Source of the DNA: Apium graveolens
Lineage: Eukaryota > Streptophyta > Magnoliopsida > Apiales > Apiaceae
Length of the DNA: 64,000 nt
Reading direction: 5' to 3'
Assembly (NCBI RefSeq): GCF_009905375.1
Contig: NC_133652.1
Coordinates: forward strand, 18,960,850-19,024,849
Part shown: positions 9,653 to 18,678 of the stretch, in pieces
How the letters are laid out: each line of letters opens with the position of its first letter
How positions within the stretch are numbered: position 1 is the stretch's first letter
Notes under the pieces: model-generated
Seen by the model: the letters and a program-made list of their open reading frames with translations, nothing else
Database searches by the model: none
What the model was told of the DNA's origin: nothing
Translations under genes and position numbers: made by a program

Positions 9653-10205
9653 CACACAAATAGTTTAAGAACACAGATAATAAAATACAGATCTTATTTA
9701 ACTCAATAATCTCTGTTATAATATGAAACTGTATCCTCTCAGTGATGAACAATATCACGAGAGCTGCTAGGGTTATGTGTATAATATTCTCGATTGATAA
9801 CACATCTTGTGTAAACCCTAAGTCTGTGTTTATATAGTACACAGTTACAAGATCTTCTAATTGATAAGGAATATAATTCTGCTTCCTAAAATATATCAAT
9901 CAGATATCTTCTTTTCCAAGTCTTCTATTCTCAATAGAATTCTTCTTCATGCACATCTCTTCTTCTGTTTGTCTTGATCTTCTTTCCTTTCAATCAGTCT
10001 TTTCTTTTCTGTTTGTCCTTCAGCACTTAAGTTCTGATATCCATCTTCTGATAATTATCTCCTGATAATTTAAGTACTGATATCCTTAAGTACTTACTCT
10101 CGTAAATGCTGATTTCAGGTTAAGTGCTGATCTTCCTTGCTAAGTAAGATCTGTAAGACTAAACATGAAACACATAAAACATGACATTATCAAATATATC
10201 TAACA
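9653..10205 (-). mobile_element. 5' LTR remnant of Copia A
   Basis: Reads on the minus strand from TGTTAGATATATTTG at 10205 downwards and aligns with the sister LTR at 49973-50588, including the TATATAAACACAG core (around 9830-9840) and the CCTAGCAGCTCTCGTGATAT block. The last ~70 bp (the C-tract, GTGTGACCTAACA end) and the primer-binding site are missing and replaced by the gag-derived copy. An exact family decamer is at 10029-10038. Confidence 0.8.
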
Positions 10206-10217
10206 GTATCCGAGCCT
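10206..10217 (+). other. Degenerate primer-binding site of Copia E
   Basis: GTATCCGAGCC matches TGGTATCAGAGCC without its first two bases and with one substitution (A to C). It lies 80 bp ahead of the E gag start, directly after the A LTR terminus. E's own 5' LTR is absent here, displaced or cut by element A. Confidence 0.6.
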
Positions 10218-10298
10218 TCTGATTAACGAACAAATCAAGATCCTAGACTTTTATGATTTTTTCAACTCCGTGAATTTTTATTTATTCAAAAATTCATA

Positions 10299-11351
10299 AT
10301 GACTTCACAAAAAGTTGGAACCGTTAAAATTCCACTATTTGATAAAGAAAATTATATCATGTGGAAGAAGAAGATGCTACTATTTTTACAAGTTGCAAAT
10401 CCCAAATATCTGAACTTATTAAAGAAGGGTCTAGAAACTCCGATGGTTATTGAACCAGAGGTGATAATAGATGATGTTGTGATTACCAAAGCTAGAACCT
10501 ATCCAAAAGAGCCTGAAGATTTTACTCCTGCTGAAAAGGAAGAAGCCTCCTTGGATGCCAGCCTTCAATTAATATTAATTGATTCCCTTGATCCCTTGAT
10601 GAACAGACATGTGATGAATTGTAAAAATTCCAAACACATATGGGAAACTATTGAGGTGATTAATGAAGGCACAGAGGAAGTTAGGGAGAACAAGTTAGAG
10701 ATCTTAACCTTTGAGTATGAACATTTCAAATCCAATCCAGGAGAAGGAATTATTGAAGTGTTTGAGAGGTACAATGCGTTGATCAACAACGTGAACATAA
10801 ATGGAAAATATTATTAAATCAGGGAGGTCAACAAAAAGTTCGTTTTAACACTGTCAACTCATCTTGAACAGAGAATCACTACCATTAGAGAAGCTAGAGA
10901 TCTGAGTGAGATTTCTTTGGATAGACTCTATGGTGTGTTAAAAACCTATGAGTTGGAGCAGATTCAACAAAAGGAAGTCTACGGGAAAGATAGAATGGTT
11001 AGCACATCTACTGCTCTTATAGCTGAAGGTCAACAACAACAACAATCTCAACAGTTAGAGAGAATGGTACAGTTTTCCAAGGCTGAGGAAAATGTGTTAG
11101 TAGCAGAATATGATCCTCCTACTACAAATCAATCCAGTGATTATTTTTATTCCTTGGAAGAGCTGGAGCAATTGGAAGATGAGTCAATGGCCCAAATTGT
11201 CAAGAGATTCTCCAATGTCAGATTCAAAAGGAATCCCAAGTTTAAGTACAAGTCCAACTACAACAAATTCCAGAAAGGTGGATCTTCATCCTCTAACACC
11301 AGCAGTGGTGGATACAAAACAGGGATGGTCGATCGGAGCACCATTAGATGC
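10299..11351 (+). pseudogene. Gag of Copia E, one internal stop, cut at the zinc knuckle
   Basis: Begins MTSQKVGTVKIPLFDKENY and shows the Copia gag fold (NYIMWKKKMLLFLQVANP, then IWETIEVI.EGTEEVRENK, EYEHFKSNPGEGI..VFERYN). A single TAA at 10815-10817 interrupts the frame, which continues in the same phase (LDRLYGVLKTYELE, FSNVRFKRNPKFKYKSN). It stops at the first half of the zinc knuckle (STIRCY), where the truncated 5' LTR of element B begins. The protein is closest to the gag of element B (12863-14537), so E and B are related but distinct subfamilies. Confidence 0.8.
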
Positions 11352-12662
11352 TATAGTCTATAGTACGAAGTCCTGAGAGCGGAACTAGTCGTCTGTGAAC
11401 CAGACCATTGCACTAGGCGTCGGTGATCCGTGAAAGGAAACTAAGTACTATCATTCGAAAGACTGTCAAGTGAGATTCGTATTCAAGAAAACTGTTCGAA
11501 GACAGGAAGACATGAAGTGGTATGATCAGGGATTGCATAGATCAAGTTTAAGAATGTATAAGAAGTCAAGTACAAGCTCAAAAGGGGTTCAAGTCAACAT
11601 TCCAGGAGTTGTTGGTCAAGCAAATAACATGTATGAATATTTGGCTAAGTAAGGAGCACTCTAGGGATGGAGAATCGACTTGTGGAAGTCAAACAAGTCT
11701 ACTGGTTGATTCTAAGATCTACTAGTCGATTTTAGGAGTATAGAATGAAAGTCAGAAAAGTTTCTAAGGCAATAACATTCTATAATGATTGCTAGTCGAC
11801 TACTAGGTCAAGCTAGTCGATTCTAAAGCTTCATTAGTCGACTAGTTGGGAGTTGGATGAAAAACTAAGGCAAACAACTCCTCTTGGAATAGAAATCGAC
11901 TACTAGGAAATGGAAGTAAGTCACTAGTCGATTTTAACATGTTACTAGTCGATTATGCACTTATACAAGTTGACTAGTAGCCCTTCTTGTTCCTAGCTTG
12001 TGAAATGACCAAGTCAAATGCTCTCCTATTGATTTATAAGTTGACTACTAACACCCTGTGCAAATCAACTTCTACAATTCGACTACTGAAAATCAAGGCA
12101 ACTTTAATTCGACTTGTGGATTTCGACTACTACATATATTCAGATCTATTTACTTGGACGAGAGCTTGCCACGTATCCAAGTTTATTAACCTAACTATAT
12201 CTATCAATTCAACAGTGAATTGGATTATAACTCACAATCAGAAACAGTAGCGTTGCTCTCGGTTTTTGGAGATTCGTTCTATCAATTAATCAATTTACAA
12301 AGTGAAGTGCTGCTGAATTTTATACAGAATTCTAGTATTACATAGGAGCACTCAAAAGCATTAAAGCTTTGTATTGATAGCTTGTATCCGATAGGTTTTA
12401 TTGCATTTTAGAGTGATAGCGATACACACATTTGATAAGTTATCTTTTGTAGTGTGTAGAGTTATTGTTGCTTTGTTTACGTTTGTAACAAAGTTTGTAA
12501 GCAACCCACTCGGAGATTTTTCTTAATAATATAAGATCAATCCCCCGAAGCTCTTGTGTTTGTGTTTGTTTTTCATAGTATCTTTATCCGCTGCGAATTT
12601 ATTTTAAACACCAATGATAATACATTCACCCCCCCCTCTGTATTAAGCCAGTGGACCTAACA
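11352..12662 (+). mobile_element. 5' LTR of Copia B (5'-truncated)
   Basis: Matches 32019-33328 closely, with scattered substitutions, from TATAGTCTATAGTACGAAG to GTGGACCTAACA. It contains many copies of TAGTCGA-type motifs, including the palindromic TAGTCGACTAG (11792-11806, 11834-11845), and ends with the C-rich TTCACCCCCCCC tract also seen in the other Copia LTRs here. Confidence 0.85.
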
Positions 12663-12664
12663 AT

Positions 12665-12676
12665 TGGTATCAGAGC
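12665..12676 (+). other. Primer-binding site of Copia B
   Basis: Exact TGGTATCAGAGC, complementary to the 3' end of initiator-Met tRNA, two bases after the LTR end. Confidence 0.95.
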
Positions 12677-12862
12677 TTGTTGATCGATATACGGATCAGA
12701 TCCTTTAGGTTAGCAAGTTTTGTGTTGGATTTTGGTTGAACGGAGACTGGGATAGCTTCTGGTTGTGTAGATTGGGTTTCTGTTGATTGGTTGTGTTGTG
12801 TGACTGATTGGATAATTGCAGTTTGAGACATCGTATTGCGAAAATTTTATAGATCTGTAAAA

Positions 12863-13542
12863 ATGAGTTCTCAAAAGATTTGCGGTCTTAAGGTTCCGAA
12901 ATTGGATAAGGCAAACTACAATTTATGGAAGAAGAGGATGCTTCTTTATTCAGAGCTGCAGATCACAGATACATTAAGGTCATCGAGAAAAGACCATTTG
13001 TATTTGAGATAGAGGATCCAAATGATACTGAGAAGAGAATTCCTAAGAATCCAGATGACTACACTGAGAAGGATATTGAATTGGATAGTCTGGATGCCAA
13101 AGTGCAACACTTGTTGATGGAATCCATGGATGATGACATGAGCCATCAAATTGTTGTGTGTGAAAATGCTTAGCATATGTGGCAAACCATAGATTTGTTA
13201 ATGGAAGGAACAGAAGACGTCAGAGAAAACAGACTTGATATTCTGACTACCCAGTACGAGGCATTTAAATCTCTCCCAGGAGAAAACATAACTTCGGTCT
13301 TTGAAAGATTGAACAAGTTGATAAATGAACTAAGCATCTATGGGAAGAGATATGAACAGAAAGAGATAAACAGGAAGTTTATGTTGACATTGCCCACTCA
13401 TCTCATAAGTAAAGGAGATTCCGTTCGTGAGCGCTTGGACTTCAAGACTATGTCTCTGGACAAGTTATATGGGAAGATGAAGACTCATGAATGGAATTGG
13501 AACAGAAAAAGATTATATATGGAAGTGGTGCAGTGGACGTGA
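12863..13542 (+). pseudogene. Gag N-terminal region of Copia B, frameshifted
   Basis: Starts MSSQKICGLKVPKLDKANYNLWKKR in one frame, shifts near 12925-12940, then continues with the capsid region (DAKVQHLLMESMDDDMS), an amber stop at 13171-13173 before HMWQTIDLLMEGTEDVRENR, and LTTQYEAFKSLPGENI..VFERLNKLINELS. A second shift near 13490 moves to the following frame. It corresponds to the gag capsid of element E (10299-11351). At least three lesions make it non-functional. Confidence 0.8.
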
Positions 13543-14537
13543 AGAATGCTGAGTTACTGAAGACAACTGCTCTTGTAGCTAGTAAACACAAGGACTTGGA
13601 CATAACTGCTGAAAAGCCAAAGACAAATGATCAAGTGCTTTGTGATGCTGAAGTTGATGATGGAAATCTCTCTGGAGACCCAAGGGATTATTATACAATG
13701 GAAGAGTTGCAAGATATGAAGGATCCCACCATGGCCAACATGGAAGATATGTTTGGAAATCTGAGATTCAGGAGGAAACAAGCCTTCAGGGGATCTGGTA
13801 GCAGCAACAGGGGTCAAAAATCTCCATCATATTCAGACTCAGGCTACAAGTTAGAGATGGTGGATAGAAAGAATGTCAAGTGTTTCAACTGTGGAGAAAT
13901 GGGACACTTTTCCACTGAATGTAGAAGGAGTCAACAGGAAAGAGACAAAGGAAAGGCTTATCAAAGGAAAGATTCTGGAGGTTCGAAGAAGTATCCAGTG
14001 AAGTCTTACATAGCTGAGGGTAGAAGCTGGGATGATACTGATGATGAGGAAGAGCAGTTTGGAAATCTGGAACTCATGGCTGACACTCCACACTCTTCAA
14101 GACAGGTAATCCTTTGCTCCTACTCACCTCCATTTTATACTGAAAATCTATATGAGAATGAACACTGCCTTGCTTTTAGAAAGTCTATTACTATACCTGC
14201 TGCATCTTCATTTGATAGTATAAAAGTTGAATGCACTGAGAAAGCATGCATTGATAGATATAATTCCATAAATCTGAGCTATTATCACTGTATAGTCTCC
14301 TTGAAAAATGCTAATGGTACTGTAGGTGACTTGAATGAAAAGGTAAAGAAACTACAGGAAGAACTTGATAAGTTAGTTCTTGAGAAAGTTAATGTTGAAG
14401 ACATTAGGCAAAAACATCACTATCAGGAACTTAAGGCTAATAATCATGTTGAGACCATTGCTCAGAGAGATGAGAAGATAAAGGAATTAGAAGCTAAGTT
14501 ACAAGCGTATGCCAATTCTGCTAATCTTGCGAAGTAA
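13491..14537 (+). CDS. Gag zinc-knuckle and coiled-coil region, Copia B
   Basis: 348-aa frame. An acidic/basic stretch around DMFGNLRFRRKQAFRGSG is followed by the zinc knuckle CFNCGEMGHFSTEC, a Lys-rich tail, an acidic DDTDDEEEQFGNLELMAD segment, and a long C-terminal coiled coil (LNEKVKKLQEELDKLVLEK, IAQRDEKIKELEAKLQAY). The first residues overlap the previous frame, so the usable part begins near 13500. It ends with a TAA after ANLAK where the family normally continues. Confidence 0.8.
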   Translation: MELEQKKIIYGSGAVDVKNAELLKTTALVASKHKDLDITAEKPKTNDQVLCDAEVDDGNLSGDPRDYYTMEELQDMKDPTMANMEDMFGNLRFRRKQAFRGSGSSNRGQKSPSYSDSGYKLEMVDRKNVKCFNCGEMGHFSTECRRSQQERDKGKAYQRKDSGGSKKYPVKSYIAEGRSWDDTDDEEEQFGNLELMADTPHSSRQVILCSYSPPFYTENLYENEHCLAFRKSITIPAASSFDSIKVECTEKACIDRYNSINLSYYHCIVSLKNANGTVGDLNEKVKKLQEELDKLVLEKVNVEDIRQKHHYQELKANNHVETIAQRDEKIKELEAKLQAYANSANLAK

Positions 14538-15371
14538 CTTATATCTAGCCAAGTTGTAAGTGGTAAACTTGGAATTGGGCTAGATTATGATGAGCTTAGA
14601 AAGTCAAGTAAGAAACGTATGGTGGAAAATGAAAAAGTTGAAAAAGTAAATAATCCACCTGATACACCACACGTTCTGAAAAATACTAAGGAACCTTTGT
14701 ACAAGAAAGCATCTTCTAATCCCTTTGATGAGGATAGACTATTCATTGAACATGAGTTGCTTGTTGAGGGCTTAAATGAATTAAAAGATAAAAAGGCAAA
14801 GGAACCTAGTAAGTCAGCTGACTCAGATAGTGAAACATCTAAGGCTGGACTAGGTTTTAGTTCCAAAACTAAAAGAAGCAGGAATAGAAATGGCAGGATA
14901 TGAGGCAATGGCCCTAGAAAGTTATGCAATAATTATGGATCTGCTGGTCATCTTACTCATGCTTGTAGGAAGGCTAAGGTAGATAATGTTAAGAATGTTA
15001 ATATGCATAAAATGTCTAGCATGCCTAAATCTTCTAAGTGCAATAATTCTGTTTGCATGCCATGTGTTGTTAATTTCATGAACACTTATCTTGATTCCAC
15101 ACACTCGCACAATTCATCGTATAATCATGATAAGCATGTACACACAAACACTGGTAGGTCTAAGACTGTCAGCCCTCCTAAGGTTAGAAAAGAGGCACGT
15201 ATCACCAAGCCCAAAAGCAAGTCTGCTGGTGCTTTTGTAAGTGACAAAGGGACAGTCAAAGATAATGCACAACATACTAAGCCTGTCAATTCTGTGAAGC
15301 AGAATGTTAAATATTCAAATGCTTCTAAGTCCCCTGGATCCAACTTAGTTTGGGTACCAAAGAAAACTTAA
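14538..15371 (+). pseudogene. Gag C-terminal region with second knuckle, Copia B
   Basis: Same phase as the previous gag frame. It has a Lys/Glu-rich part (14619-14903), a degenerate second knuckle reading CNNYGSAGHLTHACRKAK around 14920-14980 after a stop at 14901-14903, a basic Ser/Lys-rich part (15003-15371) and the terminal VWVPKKT before a TAA. This terminal block corresponds to KKVWILKTNH of element A. The TAA is followed by TTATTTTCAG|GGC and pol in another phase. Confidence 0.7.
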
Positions 15372-15387
15372 TCTCCTTTATTTTCAG

Positions 15388-15945
15388 GGCATTAAGCAGA
15401 AGAAGGTCATTTGGATTCTGGACAGTGGATGTTCGAGGCATATGACTGGAGATAGAGCCCTGCTATCAAAGGTGGTTGAGAAAGCTGGCCCGGAGGTTAC
15501 CTTTGGAGATGACAACAAAGGTTATACAACGGGATATGGCTATTTGGAAATTGGAAATGTCATCATTAAATATATTTCTCTGGTTGAAGGTCTGATGCAT
15601 AATCTCCTTAGCATAAGCCAATTCTGTGATAAAGGCTGTGAATTTTTGTTCAAGAAGGAGAAGTGTTTGATCTCTAATCAGAAGAATGAGAAGCTTACTC
15701 TCAATGGAGTGAGAAAGGGTGATTCGGTTGTAGCTGACTGGAATTCCGCTGGAGATGGTCAAGTTCTGTGCTTCTATAGTAAAGCTTCTCCAGACGACAG
15801 TTGGTTATGGCATAAGAAGCTCTCCCACTTAAAATTCAAGACCATGAATTCTTTGGTTAAGAGGGAATTGGTGAGAGGTCTACCCGAGATGGAATTTTGT
15901 CCTGAAGGACTTTGTAAAGCATGTGAGAAGGGAAAGTCAAAGTGA
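15388..15945 (+). CDS. Protease and GAG-pre-integrase domain, Copia B
   Basis: Opens after an acceptor-like TTTTCAG (15381-15387). It carries the protease active site WILDSGCSRHMTGD (DSG), the GLMHNLLSISQFCD flap region and the GAG-pre-integrase domain with WHKKLSHLKF (histidine pair) and CPEGLCKACEKGK (cysteine pair). A nonsense change ends it at 15943-15945 (GKSK-stop-ASHKKK). Pol is in a different phase from gag, so expression needed a shift, splicing or separate initiation. Confidence 0.85.
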   Translation, partial: GIKQKKVIWILDSGCSRHMTGDRALLSKVVEKAGPEVTFGDDNKGYTTGYGYLEIGNVIIKYISLVEGLMHNLLSISQFCDKGCEFLFKKEKCLISNQKNEKLTLNGVRKGDSVVADWNSAGDGQVLCFYSKASPDDSWLWHKKLSHLKFKTMNSLVKRELVRGLPEMEFCPEGLCKACEKGKSK

Positions 15946-17898
15946 GCATCACATAAGAAGAAGACAGTTTCTAACATTGCTGAGCCCTTACAACTTCTGC
16001 ATATGGATTTGTTCGAACCAGTCAATGTAATGTCTATGTCGAGAAAGAAATATTGCTTAGTGATTGTTGATGACTATTCCAGATACACGTGGGTGTTATT
16101 CTTACATTCAAAAGATGAAGCAGCTGAAATGATCATTGATCACATCAACAAGATTGAGTTAGAAGTTGGCGTGCCTGTAAGATGCATAAGATCAGATAAT
16201 GGCACAGAATTCAGAAATGCAAAGTTAAATGATTTCTGTGTGGAGAAAGGCATCTCGAGACAGTATTCAGCACCAAGGACTCCACAACAGAATGGAGTGG
16301 TAGAAAGAAAGAGTCGTACATTGGTTGAGGCTGGAAGGACAATGCTGAATGAAGCCAATCTTTCTACGTATTTCTGGGCTAAAGTTGTTAGCACTGCGTG
16401 TTATACTCAGAATCGAACCCTGATCAACAAGATGTTTGAAAAGACACCATATGAGTTAATGGCCAACAAGAAACCATCCGTGAGTTACTTTCATGTGTTT
16501 GGAGGAAAATGCTATGTGCTAAAGGATGATGAGCATCTTGGTAAATTTGATGCCAAAGCTGAAGAAGGTATTTTCCTAGGCTATTCATTGGAGTCTAAGG
16601 CATACAGGGTGTTTGTGATTGATGACAGAAAAGTTGTGGAAAGCCTTAATGTAACTTTTGATGACACCAAGCTCCCGAGTATTCAGAAGGAAGATAGTGA
16701 TGATCACTTAAGTGTGGAACATCTTTCTGATGATGAAGACGAACCTGAGTTTGTCCCAAATAGAGATAGCAATGGAGATGATCATCACAATGATCATAAT
16801 GGTGATTCAGATTTTGATGGAAATGGTGGAGATGGTTCATATATAAATGGCAATAGTGGTAACACAATTGTGTATAGTGAGACAGTTTTTGGAACCAGTC
16901 CTCAAGTGTCAGATTCTACAGATCAAGATGGCAACAACTCAGGGGGAGCAGAACAAGAAAAAGGATCTGCTAGTCGAACTCAACAGAATGTTAATCAAGC
17001 TGAATCATCAAGGGCAAATTTGCCTAGAGCTGTAAAGTGGAGTAGATCTCATCCTGAAGATCTCATTATTGGTGATGCTGGAGCAAGAGTTCGGACGAGA
17101 AGAGCTACTGCTAATGAATGTCTATTTTCTGGGTTTCTTTCTCAAATGGAACCAAAGAAAGTAGATGAAGCCCTTGGAGATCCTGATTGGGTGATTGCTA
17201 TGCAAGATGAGCTCAATCAATTTGAAAGACAGAAAGTGTGGAAGCTTGTACCCAGACCAAAAGATAAATATGTTATTGGAACTAAGTGGGTATTCAGGAA
17301 CAAGCTGGATGAAGATGAAATTATAACAAGGAACAAGGCGAGACTGGTTGCTAAGGGTTATTCTCAAGAAGAAGGCATTGACTATGATGAGACCTTTGCA
17401 CTAGTGGCTAGACTTGAAGCCATCATAATGTTCTTAGCATTTACTGCACATTCAAACTTCAAGGTTTATCAGATGGATATGAAAAGTGCTTTTCTGAATG
17501 GTGAGCTTGAAGAAGAGGTCTATGTGGAGCAACCTCCTGGTTTCACAAACCCTGAGTGTGAAGATTTTATGTATCTTCTCTTCAAGGCTCTTTATGGTCT
17601 AAAGCAAGCGCCTAGAACATGGTATGACACTCTCTCTGAATTTCTACTTGAGAATGGTTTCACTAGAGGTGTCATAGATAAGACTCTATTTCATAAAAAG
17701 CATAAAAATGATATCATACTTGTGCAAGTTTATGTTGATGATATTATATTTGGGTCTACGAATGAGGCACTTTGTACAAGGTTTGCTAAGCTTATGCAGA
17801 GTAGGTATGAGATGAGCATGATGGGTGAGTTGAATTTCTTCCTTAGACTTCAAGTAAGCCAGAAGCCAGATGGTATCTTCATTTGTCAAAAGAAGTAA
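15946..17898 (+). CDS. Integrase core, linker and reverse transcriptase, Copia B
   Basis: One open stretch of about 650 residues. The integrase part has [12 protein letters not shown] (first Asp), [10 protein letters not shown] (second Asp), [13 protein letters not shown] (Glu), [12 protein letters not shown] and [14 protein letters not shown] low-complexity Asp/Asn/His/Gly linker follows (around 16720-16870). The RT has [50 protein letters not shown] and the catalytic [10 protein letters not shown], ending at a stop after FICQKK (normally followed by Y). All DDE and RT aspartates are present. This is the best-preserved module of element B. Confidence 0.9.
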   Translation, partial: ASHKKKTVSNIAEPLQLLHMDLFEPVNVMSMSRKKYCLVIVDDYSRYTWVLFLHSKDEAAEMIIDHINKIELEVGVPVRCIRSDNGTEFRNAKLNDFCVEKGISRQYSAPRTPQQNGVVERKSRTLVEAGRTMLNEANLSTYFWAKVVSTACYTQNRTLINKMFEKTPYELMANKKPSVSYFHVFGGKCYVLKDDEHLGKFDAKAEEGIFLGYSLESKAYRVFVIDDRKVVESLNVTFDDTKLPSIQKEDSDDHLSVEHLSDDEDEPEFVPNRDSNGDDHHNDHNGDSDFDGNGGDGSYINGNSGNTIVYSETVFGTSPQVSDSTDQDGNNSGGAEQEKGSASRTQQNVNQAESSRANLPRAVKWSRSHPEDLIIGDAGARVRTRRATANECLFSGFLSQMEPKKVDEALGDPDWVIAMQDELNQFERQKVWKLVPRPKDKYVIGTKWVFRNKLDEDEIITRNKARLVAKGYSQEEGIDYDETFALVARLEAIIMFLAFTAHSNFKVYQMDMKSAFLNGELEEEVYVEQPPGFTNPECEDFMYLLFKALYGLKQAPRTWYDTLSEFLLENGFTRGVIDKTLFHKKHKNDIILVQVYVDDIIFGSTNEALCTRFAKLMQSRYEMSMMGELNFFLRLQVSQKPDGIFICQKK

Positions 17899-18678
17899 AT
17901 CAGGGATCTTCTGAAGAAATATCAGATGGAAGAATCAACACCTGCCAAGACTCCTATGGCAACTGCCACAAAACTTGATCAAGATGAGTCTGGTAAAAAG
18001 GTGGACATCACTCATTATAGAGGCATGATTGGATCTCTTCTCTACTTGACTGCAAGTCGTCTAGATATAATATTTGTAACATGCTTGTGTGCGAGGCTCC
18101 AAGCTGATCCGAAAGAGTCACATCTGATAGCTGTCAAGAGGATCTTTAGGTATTTGAAGGGTACACCGAATCTGGGTATCTGGTATCGTAAAGACACGGG
18201 CTTTGATCTCATTGGCTATACGGATTCCGACTATGCTGGTTGTAAGATTGATCGGAAAAGTACTTCAGGAAGCTGTCAGTTTCTTGGAAGAAGATTGGTT
18301 TCTTGGTTTAGCAAGAAGCAGCATTCGGTTTCTACATCTACTGCTGAGGCTGAGTATATTGCTGCTGGAAGTTGATGTTCTCAAATTCTATGGATGAGAA
18401 GCCAACTCCGGGACTATGGACTTGAGTTGAATCATATTCCTATCTACTACGATAACATAAGTGTTATAGAAATCTCAAACAATCTCGTTCAGCACTCGAG
18501 GACCAAACATATTGATATAAGGTATCATTTTATAAGAGAGCACATAGTGAATGGTACTGTGGAACTAATTTTTATTCCCACAGCTGATCAAATTGCAGAC
18601 ACTTTCACTAAGCCACTTGATGAAGCTACTTTTAGGAAGTTGGTTAGTGAACTTGGCATGTTAAACTTGTCCACTTAA
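17899..18678 (+). pseudogene. RNase H domain, Copia B (internal stops)
   Basis: Same phase as the [36 protein letters not shown] (catalytic Asp), [26 protein letters not shown], then a TGA at 18373-18375, then [33 protein letters not shown] and QIADTFTKPLDEATFRKL to the natural stop. Apart from the stops after FICQKK and AAGS it is full length. Confidence 0.85.

Larger units (their letters stand above)
527..10205 (-). mobile_element. Copia (SIRE-like) retrotransposon A, reverse orientation
   Basis: Read on the minus strand: 5' LTR remnant (10205 down to ~9653), gag (9510-~7770), second gag zinc-knuckle region (7751-7173), protease (7172-~6900), integrase (~6800-5583), RT and RNase H (5582-3812), a long 3' non-coding part, then extra 3' ORFs (2383-2117 and 1326-609). 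Domain order protease-integrase-RT-RNase H is the Copia order, and the extra ORF 3' of pol fits SIRE-type elements. In-frame stops at about 8905, 8017, 7173, 6396, 5583, 5208 and 4179 and at least two frameshifts make it inactive. It belongs to the same family as the element at 49973-56972. Its 3' LTR is not visible; the sequence changes near 527-608, possibly through a later insertion. Confidence 0.85.

Noticed and set aside
16140..17367. Minus-strand frames opposite the integrase and RT of Copia B
   Set aside because: Shadows of the plus-strand pol frame, which carries all conserved motifs.
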